64,000 bases of DNA from Pseudomonas sediminis (lineage in GTDB: Bacteria; Pseudomonadota; Gammaproteobacteria; Pseudomonadales; Pseudomonadaceae), in NCBI RefSeq assembly GCF_002741105.1, contig NZ_NIQU01000010.1, positions 1 to 64,000 on the forward strand. The letters are read 5' to 3'. A program made the position numbers and the translations under genes. The first letter of the stretch is position 1; each line of letters starts with the position of its first letter. The notes beneath the pieces are model-generated. The model was not told the DNA's origin, did not search any database, and worked only from the letters and a program-made list of their open reading frames with translations. Below, piece by piece: positions 26,648 through 35,768 of this stretch.

Positions 26648-27703
26648 TTATTCAGTTTCGGCCGCCGCGCGCGGCGCGGGGCTGGAGCGGTAGTCGGCGC
26701 GACGCTTGAGCTGATATTCGCGCACCGCGCGATTGTGCTCGGCCAAGGTGTTGGAGAACACATGGCTACCGTCGCCTCGCGCGACGAAATACAGCGTGGT
26801 GCCATCGAGCGGGTTGAGCGCGGCGTTGATCGCCTCACGGCCGACCATGGCGATGGGCGTCGGCGGCATGCCGTCGATGGTGTAAGTGTTGTAGGGCGTC
26901 GGTGTACGCAGATCAGCACGAGTGATACGCCCGTTATAGCGCTCGCCCATGCCATAGATAACCGTTGGGTCGGTCTGCAGACGCATGCCCATGCGCAGAC
27001 GACGAACGAACACACCGGCGATCTCGCCGCGCTCCTCGGGCACGCCGGTTTCCTTCTCGATCATCGAGGCCATGATCAGCGCGTCATAGGGCTCGCGATA
27101 GGGCAAGCCCTCGGCACGCTTCTTCCACTCCTCGGCCAATACGCTTTCGAGGCGTGCGTTGGCCTGCTTGAGCAGGTCCTCGTCGCTCATGCCGCGTACA
27201 TAGCGATAGGTGTCAGGAAAGAAACGCCCCTCGGGGTTCTGCCCGGCCAGGCCCAGGCGCTCCATCAACTGGACATCGCTGAGATCGGCCAGACGCTGCT
27301 CCAGGCGCTCCTGCCGGCCCAAGGCGGCGCGCACCTGGCGGAAGTTCCAGCCCTCGACCAGGGTCAGGCTGTACTGCACCACCTCGCCACGCTGCCACAG
27401 GCCGAGCATGTCTCGCGCCGTCTGCTGCGGAAGCAGTCGATATTCACCGCTGTGCATGGCCGGAGCACGCAGATTGAAGCGCCAGTACAGACGCAGCCAG
27501 AAGGCGTTGTCGATCACGCCATCCGCCTCCAGACGATTGAGCAGGCCGCTCGGAGTGGCGCCGGACGGCACCTCCAGAAGCATTTCCTCAGTCAGATGCA
27601 GAGGCTGTTCCAGCGCTCTCTGCTGCTGCCAGGCGGCCCCCACGACTAGCAGCGCAGCCAGTAGCACGCCGCACTCAAGCAGCACCAAGATCTTGCGTAG
27701 CAC
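26648..27703 (-). CDS. mltG: Endolytic murein transglycosylase MltG
   Basis: 351 residues. One N-terminal transmembrane helix (about 5-25), a LysM-like region, and the YceG catalytic domain with the catalytic Glu in ASMIEKETGV (near residue 218) and TPYNTYTIDGMPPTPIAM toward the end. It is a periplasmic lytic transglycosylase, membrane anchored, that cuts nascent glycan strands. It starts 3 bp downstream of pabC. Confidence 0.95.
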   Translation of the reverse strand: MLRKILVLLECGVLLAALLVVGAAWQQQRALEQPLHLTEEMLLEVPSGATPSGLLNRLEADGVIDNAFWLRLYWRFNLRAPAMHSGEYRLLPQQTARDMLGLWQRGEVVQYSLTLVEGWNFRQVRAALGRQERLEQRLADLSDVQLMERLGLAGQNPEGRFFPDTYRYVRGMSDEDLLKQANARLESVLAEEWKKRAEGLPYREPYDALIMASMIEKETGVPEERGEIAGVFVRRLRMGMRLQTDPTVIYGMGERYNGRITRADLRTPTPYNTYTIDGMPPTPIAMVGREAINAALNPLDGTTLYFVARGDGSHVFSNTLAEHNRAVREYQLKRRADYRSSPAPRAAAETE

Positions 27704-27706
27704 CAG

Positions 27707-28522
27707 TTATTTACTCAGTAGGTCGCAGACGATGGCCTGCAGTTTACGGGTGAGCGGCCCGACCGACCAGTGTCGCTCTTGCAGCGCCCGCACAGGCCAG
27801 ATGCCGTAAAGGCTGTTGCAGAGAAAGACTTCATCGGCATCCAGCAGTTCGGCGGAGGAAACATCGCGTAACTCGACGGCCAGTCCGAGCAACTGCGCCT
27901 GCTGCAGGATCTCGGCACGCATCACGCCAGCCACGCCACAGCGCGACAGATCAGCCGTCACCAGCCCACCGCCGACGACGAGGAACAGGTTGCTGTACAC
28001 GCCCTCGATGACTCGGCCACTGCTGTCGCGCATCAGGCCTTCGGCGCACTCGGCATCCTGCCATTCGGCGCGCGCCAACACCTGCTCCAGGCGATTAAGG
28101 TGCTTGAGCCCGGCCAGCAGCGGTTGCTCAGCCAGACGCGTCTCGCAGGGAAACAGACGCACGCCCTGCTCGGCGTGCGCGGCAGGGTACTGCGGCAACG
28201 CAGCAGATTGCAGGATGCGCAGCGGCTGACAGGGTTGCGGTGGCGCGTAGCCTCGCTGGCCCTCGCCACGGGTGACGATGAGTTTGGTCACACCCTCGCC
28301 CAACTGCCCGGCGAACGCCTGCAGCTCGCGCTCCATGAGAAGCAGATCGAGAGGAATGGACAGACGCCGACAGCCATCGGCCAGGCGCGCCATGTGCCGC
28401 GCCAGCAGCGGAATGTGCCCGCCGCGCACGGCGATGGTCTCGAACAGACCATCACCGTAAGCCAGGCCACGGTCGCGAACCGACGACTGCTCGCCGGGCA
28501 CGCCGTTGACCCAGCTCAGCAT
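27707..28522 (-). CDS. pabC: Aminodeoxychorismate lyase
   Basis: 271 residues, class-IV PLP enzyme. RGLAYGDGLFETIAVRGG (about 18-35) is the family start, the Schiff-base Lys lies in LKHLNRLEQVLAR (near 141), and the C-terminal EVFLCNSLYGIWPV matches PabC. It makes 4-aminobenzoate and pyruvate for folate. Its start shares one base with the fabF stop, indicating coupling in the fabF-pabC-mltG-tmk-holB run. Confidence 0.94.
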   Translation of the reverse strand: MLSWVNGVPGEQSSVRDRGLAYGDGLFETIAVRGGHIPLLARHMARLADGCRRLSIPLDLLLMERELQAFAGQLGEGVTKLIVTRGEGQRGYAPPQPCQPLRILQSAALPQYPAAHAEQGVRLFPCETRLAEQPLLAGLKHLNRLEQVLARAEWQDAECAEGLMRDSSGRVIEGVYSNLFLVVGGGLVTADLSRCGVAGVMRAEILQQAQLLGLAVELRDVSSAELLDADEVFLCNSLYGIWPVRALQERHWSVGPLTRKLQAIVCDLLSK

Positions 28523-29766
28523 CAGCCGTTGAACCGACGGAACAGCAGCGAGCCGTTGGTGCCGCCAAAGCCGAAGGAGTTCGACAGAGCGATCTCGATC
28601 GGCCTGGCTTTGGCCTGATGCGCAACGAAGTCCAGATCGCAGCCTTCGTCCGGCTCATCTAGGTTGATGGTCGGCGGCGCAACCTGATCACGCAGCGCCA
28701 GCACGCTGAAGATCGCTTCCACGGCGCCTGCAGCACCCAGCAGGTGACCGGTCATGGACTTGGTCGAGCTGACCGACAGCTTGTAGGCATGATCACCGAA
28801 CACGCTTTTCACCGCGGCGACTTCAGCCTTATCACCCGCAGGCGTCGAGGTGCCATGCGCGTTGATGTACTGCACCTGATCGGCATTGATACCCGCATCA
28901 CGCAGGGCGGCGGCCATGCAGCGCGCTGCACCGGCGCCATCTTCGGGGGGCGAGGTCATGTGGAAGGCATCGCCGCTCATGCCGAAGCCAATCAGCTCGG
29001 CGTAGATGGTGGCGCCACGCGCCTTGGCGTGCTCCAGCTCTTCCAGCACCAGCGCGCCGGAACCATCGGACAGCACGAAACCGTCACGGCCCTTGTCCCA
29101 CGGACGGCTGGCCTTGGTCGGCTCGTCGTTGCGCGTCGACAGCGCACGTGCAGCACCGAAGCCGCCCATACCCAGGCCGCAAGCCGCCATCTCGGCACCG
29201 CCGGCAACCATCACATCGGCTTCGCCGTAGGCAATGTTGCGCGCGGCCATACCGATGCAATGCGTGCCGGTAGTGCACGCTGTGGCGATGGCGTAGTTCG
29301 GCCCCTGCAGACCCAGGTGAATCGACAGGAAGCCGGAAATCATGTTGATGATCGAGCCTGGCACGAAGAACGGCGAAATACGCCGCGGCCCCTGCTCGTG
29401 CAGCGATTTGCAGTTGTTCTCGATATTGGTCAGGCCGCCGATACCGGAGCCCATGGCCACACCGATGCGCTCACGGTTGGCATCGGTGATATCCAGCCCG
29501 GAATCACGCACGGCCTGGAAGCAGGCTGCGAGACCGTACTGGATGAACAGGTCGAGCTTGCGCGCCTCTTTGGCGGACAGGTATTCCTCGACGTTGAAGC
29601 CCTTGAGCGATCCGCCAAAACGGGTGGAGTAGGCGGACAGGTCCATATGCTCGATCAGACCGATGCCACTGCGCCCGGCCAAAATGCCCTGCCAGCTGCT
29701 CGGCACATCGTTACCCAGCGGCGACAGCATGCCCATACCGGTAACCACGACGCGTCTACGCGACAC
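28522..29766 (-). CDS. fabF: Beta-ketoacyl-ACP synthase II
   Basis: 414 residues, thiolase fold. The catalytic triad is Cys164 (ATACTTGTH), His in [12 protein letters not shown] and His in [14 protein letters not shown]. It condenses malonyl-ACP with acyl-ACP and controls the C16:1 to C18:1 elongation. It is separated from acpP by 111 bp containing a terminator-like hairpin, so fabF and downstream genes receive only read-through from acpP or have a separate promoter that I cannot pinpoint. Confidence 0.96.
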   Translation of the reverse strand: MSRRRVVVTGMGMLSPLGNDVPSSWQGILAGRSGIGLIEHMDLSAYSTRFGGSLKGFNVEEYLSAKEARKLDLFIQYGLAACFQAVRDSGLDITDANRERIGVAMGSGIGGLTNIENNCKSLHEQGPRRISPFFVPGSIINMISGFLSIHLGLQGPNYAIATACTTGTHCIGMAARNIAYGEADVMVAGGAEMAACGLGMGGFGAARALSTRNDEPTKASRPWDKGRDGFVLSDGSGALVLEELEHAKARGATIYAELIGFGMSGDAFHMTSPPEDGAGAARCMAAALRDAGINADQVQYINAHGTSTPAGDKAEVAAVKSVFGDHAYKLSVSSTKSMTGHLLGAAGAVEAIFSVLALRDQVAPPTINLDEPDEGCDLDFVAHQAKARPIEIALSNSFGFGGTNGSLLFRRFNG

Positions 29767-29815
29767 AGCAATCTCCTCTTGTTCTACTCAGGCGCCACAT
29801 GCGCCTTGCACGTAA

Positions 29816-29855
29816 AGAAAAGCCGCACGCCTGATTAGGGCAGTGCGGCTTTTCT
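29816..29855. terminator. Terminator-like hairpin between acpP and fabF
   Basis: A 13-bp stem AGAAAAGCCGCAC (29816-29828) with GTGCGGCTTTTCT (29843-29855). On the minus strand it follows acpP, with a short T-run. It probably terminates most acpP transcripts, giving the high ACP level, while a fraction reads into fabF. Confidence 0.8.
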
Positions 29856-29877
29856 CGGTCAGAAAGCTGACGGTGAC

Positions 29878-30114
29878 TTATTGCGCGTGGGCAGTCACGT
29901 AGTCGATAGCTTCCTGAACGGTGGTGATCTTCTCAGCTTGCTCGTCCGGGATCTCGGTCTCGAATTCTTCCTCGAGAGCCATCACCAGCTCAACGGTGTC
30001 AAGAGAGTCGGCACCCAGGTCTTCAACGAAGGAAGCGCTGTTGGTTACTTCCTCTTCCTTGACGCCAAGTTGCTCAGCAACGATTTTCTTGACGCGTTCT
30101 TCGATGGTGCTCAT
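29878..30114 (-). CDS. acpP: Acyl carrier protein
   Basis: 78 residues, very acidic, with the phosphopantetheine attachment Ser37 in [12 protein letters not shown]. It carries growing acyl chains for fatty acid, lipid A and lipoate synthesis. The length and the sequence [18 protein letters not shown] are those of canonical AcpP. It has its own strong promoter at 30166-30193 and is followed by a hairpin terminator, consistent with abundant separate mRNA. Confidence 0.98.
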   Translation of the reverse strand: MSTIEERVKKIVAEQLGVKEEEVTNSASFVEDLGADSLDTVELVMALEEEFETEIPDEQAEKITTVQEAIDYVTAHAQ

Positions 30115-30165
30115 ACCTTGTTTTCACTCCTATTGGACAAATCCAGGCAGCTGGTAGCGGCCAAG

Positions 30166-30193
30166 TGTATAGAAAGGGTTTTTAGCATTTCAA
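30166..30193 (-). promoter_or_regulatory. acpP promoter (sigma-70 type)
   Basis: On the minus strand TTGAAA (30193-30188) and TATACA (30171-30166) are separated by 16 bp, giving a start near 30159 and a leader of about 45 bases. It is located in the 228-bp fabG-acpP gap, whose other half (30200-30342) shows no feature that I can support. Confidence 0.7.
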
Positions 30194-30342
30194 GCTGAAT
30201 GCCGGGGAGCCCCCAGGAACACTTCAACGATCTGTCTATAAACCTGTTGCAGCTTTATAACGGATTTTAGACAGCCACTATGACAGTTTTCTGATGGCTC
30301 GCGTCACATTCGAGAGCCTCCGATCATTCGAAGGCGCCCTTT

Positions 30343-31086
30343 TTAGCTCATGTACATACCGCCGTTCACCGGAATAGTAGCGCCAGTGACGTAGCCTGCG
30401 CCATCGGAAGCCAGGAATCCGACAACTTTGGCAATCTCTTCAGCCTGGCCCAGACGACCCAGCGGAATCTGAGTCAGCAGCGCTTCACGCTGTGCTTCAG
30501 GCAGCTCACGGGTCATATCGGTGTCGATAAAACCCGGAGCGACCGAGTTGACCGTGATACCGCGAGAACCCACTTCACGCGCCAGAGCGCGGCTGAAACC
30601 TTCGAGACCGGCCTTGGCAGCCGCATAGTTGGCCTGCCCGGCATTGCCCATGGCACCGACCACGGAACCGATGTTGATGATGCGACCGAAGCGCGCCTTG
30701 GTCATGCCACGCAGCACGCCCTTGGACAGGCGATAGAGGCTGTTCAGGTTGGTATCGATGACGTCGAACCACTCGTCGTCTTTCATGCGCAGCATGAGGT
30801 TGTCGCGCGTGATGCCAGCGTTGTTGACCAGAATCGCCGGAGCACCGAACTGCTCGACAATAGCGCCCAGCACAGCCTCGACGGACTCGGCGCTGGTCAC
30901 ATTCAGTTCCATGCCAGTCCCACTGACACCATGCTCTTTCAGCGTGGCAGCAATGCGCTCGGCACCGGATGCCGAAGTAGCAGTACCGATAACGGTAGCC
31001 CCCTGACGCCCCAATTCCAGTGCGATTGCCTGACCGATGCCACGGCTGGCGCCAGTGACCAGCGCGACCTTACCTTGCAGACTCAT
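30343..31086 (-). CDS. fabG: 3-oxoacyl-ACP reductase
   Basis: 247 residues, SDR fold: cofactor loop TGASRGIGQA (11-20), NNAG (88-91), and the catalytic Ser141, Tyr154 and Lys158 (YAAAK). It reduces 3-oxoacyl-ACP with NADPH in each elongation cycle. It is in the order fabD-fabG-acpP-fabF, 15 bp after fabD. Confidence 0.97.
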   Translation of the reverse strand: MSLQGKVALVTGASRGIGQAIALELGRQGATVIGTATSASGAERIAATLKEHGVSGTGMELNVTSAESVEAVLGAIVEQFGAPAILVNNAGITRDNLMLRMKDDEWFDVIDTNLNSLYRLSKGVLRGMTKARFGRIINIGSVVGAMGNAGQANYAAAKAGLEGFSRALAREVGSRGITVNSVAPGFIDTDMTRELPEAQREALLTQIPLGRLGQAEEIAKVVGFLASDGAGYVTGATIPVNGGMYMS

Positions 31087-31101
31087 GTTCGTTCTCCTTT
31101 C

Positions 31102-32040
31102 TCAAGCCAACGCAGCGCGAGCAGCGGCGAAAGCATCGGGGGTATCCAGATTGTAAGTGTTGATGCCTTTGACGCAGCGCTTGTTCAGGCCGCCCAGCAC
31201 CTTGCCCGGGCCGCACTCGACCAGCTCGGTAACGCCCTGCTCGGACAGACGCACCATGGACTCGACCCAGCGTACCGGGCTGTATAGCTGCGCCAGCAGG
31301 TCGGCTTTCAGCGTGGCCAGATCCGATACCACGGCTGCACTGACGTTCTGTACCAGCGGGATCTGCGGCGCCTGCCAGCTCAGCGCTTCTACCGACTCAG
31401 CGAAACGCTCGGCGGCCGGCTTCATCAGCGCGCAATGCGACGGCACGCTGACCGGCAGCGCCATGGCGCGCTTGGCGCCACGGGCCTTGCACGCCTCGAT
31501 GGCGCGCTCGACGGCAGCAGCGCTACCGGCGATCACCACCTGGCCAGGTGCGTTGAAGTTCACTGCGCTGACCACATCACCCTGCGCAGCTTCGGCGCAG
31601 GCAGCCAGTACGTCGGCATCTTCCAGACCGAGGATGGCAGCCATACCGCCCTGCCCGGCAGGAACGGCCTGCTGCATCAATTGACCACGGCGCTCCACCA
31701 GCTTCACGGCATCGGCAAAGGCGATGCTGCCAGCGGCGACCAGCGCGGAATATTCACCCAGGCTGTGACCGGCGACGAACGCCGGCTTGGCGCCGTTTTC
31801 GGCCTGCCACAGGCGCCACAGGGCGACGGAGGCAGTGAGAATGGCCGGCTGAGTCTTGTCGGTCTGGTTCAGTTGCTCTTCCGGGCCTTGCTGGGTCAGC
31901 GCCCAGAGGTCGTAGCCGAGCGCTTCAGAGGCTTCACCGAAGGTATCGAACACCAGCTTCTGCTGAGCACCGTGATCGGCAAGCATGGCTAGGGCTTGCG
32001 AGCCTTGACCGGGGAAGACGAATGCGAGGGATGCAGACAT
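31102..32040 (-). CDS. fabD: Malonyl-CoA:ACP transacylase
   Basis: 312 residues. The active-site Ser93 is in the GHSLGEY nucleophile elbow, with GQGSQ near residue 11 and the catalytic His in VPSHCALM (near 200). It loads malonyl groups onto ACP. A 270-bp gap occupied by a MITE-like element separates it from plsX upstream; whether transcription crosses that element is unknown. Confidence 0.97.
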   Translation of the reverse strand: MSASLAFVFPGQGSQALAMLADHGAQQKLVFDTFGEASEALGYDLWALTQQGPEEQLNQTDKTQPAILTASVALWRLWQAENGAKPAFVAGHSLGEYSALVAAGSIAFADAVKLVERRGQLMQQAVPAGQGGMAAILGLEDADVLAACAEAAQGDVVSAVNFNAPGQVVIAGSAAAVERAIEACKARGAKRAMALPVSVPSHCALMKPAAERFAESVEALSWQAPQIPLVQNVSAAVVSDLATLKADLLAQLYSPVRWVESMVRLSEQGVTELVECGPGKVLGGLNKRCVKGINTYNLDTPDAFAAARAALA

Positions 32041-32154
32041 GAATAAGTCCCTTGAGTCGAAAAACCAACGCCAGGCGAGCCTGGCGCAGCAAACTGACAG
32101 TTGGATGACAGGCTACGCGCAGCGGTCACATTAGCCAGCAGCCTATGCCCTGAA

Positions 32155-32294
32155 GGGCGCCTCTAAAAACGTAGGCGAGGCAGCCAGCGCAAGGCAAAAA
32201 TAGGCGAAAAAGCGGAGTTTACGCGCTGTAAATGAGCATTTTGAGCCTGTTTTTAACGCCGCGATGGCAACGCAGGTAGTTTTTAGAGGCGCCC
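32155..32294. mobile_element. 140-bp MITE-like element with 16-bp perfect terminal inverted repeats
   Basis: The ends are GGGCGCCTCTAAAAAC (32155-32170) and its exact reverse complement (32279-32294). TGAA flanks both sides (32151-32154 and 32295-32298), a probable 4-bp target duplication. Internally a second imperfect dyad (32196-32210 with 32239-32254) makes the whole unit foldable. No coding capacity. It sits between plsX and fabD in an otherwise conserved operon. Confidence 0.72.
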
Positions 32295-32310
32295 TGAAAA
32301 CGTGACGAGT

Positions 32311-33321
32311 CTACAGTAACAAGTCTTCGAGGCGACCATGCAGTCGCTGCGGCAAATTTTCCTGCACCTCGCGCAACGCACAACGAATGGCGCTCTGGAA
32401 ACTCTCCTGCCCCGCCGCACCATGGCTCTTGACCACGATGCCCTGCAGCCCGAGGAAACTCGCACCATTGTGCTTGGCGGGCGCCAGGTCGGCCTTGAGG
32501 CGACGCAGAAGCGGCATCGCCAGGGCACCGATGGCCTGCGCGAACAACCCCTCACTGAACAGCGTCTCGACCCGCCCGGTGATCATCTTGGCCAGGCCTT
32601 CGCTGGACTTGAGCAGGATATTGCCAACGAAGCCGTCGCACACCACGACATCGGCTTCACCGCGGTACATGCCGTCGCCCTCGATGTAGCCAATGAAGTT
32701 CAACCCTGGCGCCTGCTGCAGCATATTGGCCGCCAGCTTGACCTGCTGATTGCCCTTGATGTCTTCAGTACCGACATTGAGCAAGGCGATCCGCGGCCGA
32801 GGGACGCCCAGCGTCTCGGCAGCCACGGCGCCCATGATGGCGAACTGATAGAGGTGCTCGGCACTGCAATCGACGTTGGCGCCCAGATCCAGCAGGTAGC
32901 AGTGACCACGCTCGGTAGGAATCGGGCTGACCATGGCAGGCCGATCGATACCTGGCAGCGTCTTCAGCACATAACGCGACAGCGCCATCAGCGCACCGGT
33001 GTTGCCCGCGCTGACGCAGGCATGCGCCTGACGCTGACGCACCAATTCCAGCGCCACGCGCATCGAGGCATCCGGCTTGCCGCGCAGGGCCTGAGCTGGA
33101 CGCTCGTCCATGGCAATCACTTCACTGGCGTGATGAACCTGCAGGCGCGAGCGATCGACGCCAGACTGGCGAGCGAGCTGTTCTTCGATAAGGGGAGCTT
33201 GACCGACAAGGGCGAGGTGCAGCGAGGGGAATTCGGCCAGCGCAGAAATGCAGGCCGGAACAATGCAGTGGGGACCGAAGTCCCCACCCATTGCATCAAT
33301 CGCGATGATCGAGGCGGACAA
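32311..33321 (-). CDS. plsX: Phosphate acyltransferase PlsX
   Basis: 336 residues beginning [20 protein letters not shown], the PlsX signature. Other conserved text: [20 protein letters not shown] (about 93-112) and [17 protein letters not shown] (about 224-240). It makes acyl-phosphate from acyl-ACP for phospholipid synthesis. It lies between rpmF (3 bp upstream) and fabD, as in other gammaproteobacteria. Confidence 0.96.
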   Translation of the reverse strand: MSASIIAIDAMGGDFGPHCIVPACISALAEFPSLHLALVGQAPLIEEQLARQSGVDRSRLQVHHASEVIAMDERPAQALRGKPDASMRVALELVRQRQAHACVSAGNTGALMALSRYVLKTLPGIDRPAMVSPIPTERGHCYLLDLGANVDCSAEHLYQFAIMGAVAAETLGVPRPRIALLNVGTEDIKGNQQVKLAANMLQQAPGLNFIGYIEGDGMYRGEADVVVCDGFVGNILLKSSEGLAKMITGRVETLFSEGLFAQAIGALAMPLLRRLKADLAPAKHNGASFLGLQGIVVKSHGAAGQESFQSAIRCALREVQENLPQRLHGRLEDLLL

Positions 33322-33324
33322 GGA

Positions 33325-33507
33325 TTACTCGTCAGCGCCCTTGTCGATCACTTTGCGACCGCGATACACGCCTTCCGGAGAAACGTGGTGGCGCAGGTGA
33401 ACTTCACCGGTGCTCTTCTCTACGGACAGGGTGCTGGCCTCGAGGGCGTCGTGCGAACGACGCATGTCGCGGGCGGAACGGGATTTTTTGTTCTGCTGAA
33501 CAGCCAT
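33325..33507 (-). CDS. rpmF: 50S ribosomal protein L32
   Basis: 60 residues, [20 protein letters not shown], basic, the canonical bL32 N-terminus. No Cys zinc ribbon is seen, so it is the C-minus form common in Pseudomonas. It is 13 bp downstream of yceD and 3 bp upstream of plsX. Confidence 0.97.
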   Translation of the reverse strand: MAVQQNKKSRSARDMRRSHDALEASTLSVEKSTGEVHLRHHVSPEGVYRGRKVIDKGADE

Positions 33508-33520
33508 AACTCATTAACTC

Positions 33521-34048
33521 CTAAACGTTTGGGTCACGCTTTAACTGCGCCAATACACTGAACGGGTTGGACCGCGATACCTCGTCCTCGCCTGGCTCGG
33601 GCTCATCGAGACCGTCCGGCTGCTGGCAATCACCTGGGGCATGAGCAGGAACGATTGGCAGGGCGAGAAGTAACTCTTCCTCGACCAGACCAAGAAGCTC
33701 CAGCGGCTCTTCGCCCACTTCCAGTATGTCGTAGCCCTTGGGCAAGGACTGAGTGTTCGCTCCAACCCGAACCACTGCGTATTCACATTCGCTGCGGATG
33801 GGTAGCGCGACCAGCTCCAGACAACGCTGGCAGACCATTTTGACCTCAACCTCGAGCTCACTGCGGATAACCACAGTTTTCTGCTCGTCACGGGCGAAAT
33901 GAAACTTCGCCTGCACCGTACCAACCGTATCGGCAAGCGGGTCGCAGAGACGCGGCAGGCTGGCCAGTTCGAGCTGCCCTTCAAGAGTAGCTTCGCGGTC
34001 GGCGAGCTTGCGCGGATCAACGTGAGGTGGAATCGGCCCATTCAACAT
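33521..34048 (-). CDS. yceD: YceD family (DUF177) protein, ribosome-assembly associated
   Basis: 175 residues. It contains the DUF177 core VKMVCQRCLELVALPIRSEC (about 70-89, with the CxxC) and an acidic C-terminal half. YceD is always beside rpmF and has been linked to 23S rRNA accumulation in plants and bacteria. The ATG at 34048 lies only about 3 bases after the predicted transcription start of a near-consensus promoter, so the mRNA may be leaderless; no Shine-Dalgarno sequence is present. Confidence 0.9.
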   Translation of the reverse strand: MLNGPIPPHVDPRKLADREATLEGQLELASLPRLCDPLADTVGTVQAKFHFARDEQKTVVIRSELEVEVKMVCQRCLELVALPIRSECEYAVVRVGANTQSLPKGYDILEVGEEPLELLGLVEEELLLALPIVPAHAPGDCQQPDGLDEPEPGEDEVSRSNPFSVLAQLKRDPNV

Positions 34049-34057
34049 AGGCGCAGC

Positions 34058-34086
34058 ATTCTAGGGATGCACCCTGTCCATGTCAA
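34058..34086 (-). promoter_or_regulatory. Near-consensus sigma-70 promoter of the yceD-rpmF-plsX-fab operon
   Basis: On the minus strand TTGACA (34086-34081), a 17-bp spacer and TAGAAT (34063-34058). The predicted start is near 34051, only about three bases before the yceD ATG. Confidence 0.8.
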
Positions 34087-34158
34087 AGGAAATTCGGCCT
34101 GTTTTCGAGGCGCGACGGCCAGTAGAATTTCCCACCCACGCGTATAAAGGAAGAGAAC

Positions 34159-34740
34159 ATGCCCTCACTGCTGCTCGCCTCCAGCTCACCCTACCGCCGC
34201 GAGCTGCTCGAACGCCTGCAACTGCCCTTTACCTGGCAGTCACCCAGCATCGATGAAAGCCGCCGCGAGGGCGAAGCCGCCATCGACCTGGTCAAACGCC
34301 TAGCTGAAGAAAAGGCACGCGCCCTCGCCGCCAACCACCCAGACCACCTGATCATCGGCTCGGACCAGGTCGCCGCACTCAGCGACGGACAGATACTCGG
34401 CAAACCCCACGATCTGCCGAGAGCCCAGCAACAGTTGCGCGCCGCCAGCGGCAGCAGCGTCACCTTTCTGACCGGACTGGCACTGCTCAATTCGAGCACC
34501 GGCAAATGCCAGGTCGAATGCGTGCCCTTCACCGTGCATTTTCGCCCACTGAGCGACGAGCAGATCCTGCGCTACCTGCAACGCGAGCAGCCATTCGATT
34601 GCGCCGGCAGCTTCAAGTCCGAAGGTCTGGGCATCAGCCTGTTTCGCAGCACCGAGGGCGAAGACGCCACCAGCCTGGTCGGCCTGCCACTGATTCGCCT
34701 GGTGGACATGCTGCTGAACGAAGGCATCGAGATTCCTTGA
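34159..34740 (+). CDS. Maf-family nucleotide pyrophosphatase, YceF type
   Basis: 193 residues starting MPSLLLASSSPYRRELLERL, the Maf signature (LASxSPxRRELL), with the conserved GSDQV near 70 and RSTEGEDATSLVGLPL near the end. The YceF subgroup hydrolyses m7GTP; the subgroup call is supported by position, divergent from yceD-rpmF as in E. coli and P. aeruginosa. It acts as a housecleaning enzyme in the cytoplasm. It ends in a strong terminator. Confidence 0.93.
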   Translation: MPSLLLASSSPYRRELLERLQLPFTWQSPSIDESRREGEAAIDLVKRLAEEKARALAANHPDHLIIGSDQVAALSDGQILGKPHDLPRAQQQLRAASGSSVTFLTGLALLNSSTGKCQVECVPFTVHFRPLSDEQILRYLQREQPFDCAGSFKSEGLGISLFRSTEGEDATSLVGLPLIRLVDMLLNEGIEIP

Positions 34741-34749
34741 CTCATCAAT

Positions 34750-34779
34750 AAAGAAGGCCCGCTAAGCGGGCCTTCTTTT
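34750..34779. terminator. Bidirectional terminator between maf and sppA
   Basis: AAAGAAGGCCCGC with GCGGGCCTTCTTT, a tight loop, and T/A runs on both sides. It serves convergent genes. Confidence 0.9.
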
Positions 34780-34784
34780 ATATA

Positions 34785-35768
34785 TCAGCGCAGCGTCGGC
34801 CCCTGAAAGCCCATCCACAGCGCAATGCGATCCGCGACACTGGTACCCAGGCGCTTGGCGAAGCGATCAAATGGCGTATCACGCTGAGTGAAGTCGACCA
34901 TCTCTTTCTGACCAATCACCTCACGCGCCACATAACTGGCACTACCCAGCGCATCGACCAAGCCCAGCTGCAGCGCCTGCTCGCCGGACCAGACCAGCCC
35001 CGAGAACAATTCGGGATGCTCGTCAGCCTTGAGGCGATCACCACGCCCCTGCTTCACGCTGTCGATGAACTGACGATGAGTGGTGTCCAGCACGGTTTTC
35101 CAGAAGCGGGTTTCCTCTTCCTTCTGCGGCTGGAACGGATCGAGGAATGCCTTGTGCTCACCCGAGGTATAGACGCGACGCTCGACACCGAGCTTGTCCA
35201 TGGTTTCAACAAAACCGAAACTGGCCGCCGTAACACCAATGGAGCCAACCAGACTGGCCTTGTCGGCATAGATCTCATCGGCCGCGCTGGCGATGTAATA
35301 GGCACCGGATGCACCCAGATCACTGATCACAGCGTAGACCTTGGTCTGCGGATACTCGCCACGCAAGCGACGAATCTCGTCATAGATGTAGCCGGACTGC
35401 ACCGGACTACCGCCCGGGCTGTTGATACGCAGGATCACACCCTTGGTATTGGTGTCCTCGAAGGCGGCGCGCAGACTCCCCACCACTTTGTCGGCACTAG
35501 CCTCCTCTCGATCAGCGATCATGCCGCGAATTTCGATAAGCGCCGTATGCGCCTCAGTGGTCGAGGCCTTTTTCAAATCAAGCACCGGCAACACCAGCGC
35601 CAGCGCACCGAACAGATAGATAAAGGTCAGCAGCTTGAAAAAGATGCCCCAGCGACGCGAGCGACGCTGCTCCTGAACACTGGAAAGCAGTGCCTTTTCC
35701 AGCAACTTCCAGCTTTTGGCATCCTCGCCCGACGAAGACGATGACTTCCACTCATCCGACATGCTCAC
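34785..35768 (-). CDS. S49 family signal peptide peptidase, short SppA type
   Basis: 327 residues. One N-terminal membrane anchor (about 42-62), then a single S49 domain: LRINSPGGSPVQSGYIYDEI (about 114-133), Ser in DLGASGAYYIA (about 151-161), GSIGVTAASFG, and the Lys in YTSGEHKAFLDPF. The Ser-Lys dyad degrades cleaved signal peptides in the inner membrane. The length is that of the short (single-domain) SppA. Its start overlaps the HAD gene by 17 bp. Confidence 0.92.
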   Translation of the reverse strand: MSMSDEWKSSSSSGEDAKSWKLLEKALLSSVQEQRRSRRWGIFFKLLTFIYLFGALALVLPVLDLKKASTTEAHTALIEIRGMIADREEASADKVVGSLRAAFEDTNTKGVILRINSPGGSPVQSGYIYDEIRRLRGEYPQTKVYAVISDLGASGAYYIASAADEIYADKASLVGSIGVTAASFGFVETMDKLGVERRVYTSGEHKAFLDPFQPQKEEETRFWKTVLDTTHRQFIDSVKQGRGDRLKADEHPELFSGLVWSGEQALQLGLVDALGSASYVAREVIGQKEMVDFTQRDTPFDRFAKRLGTSVADRIALWMGFQGPTLR

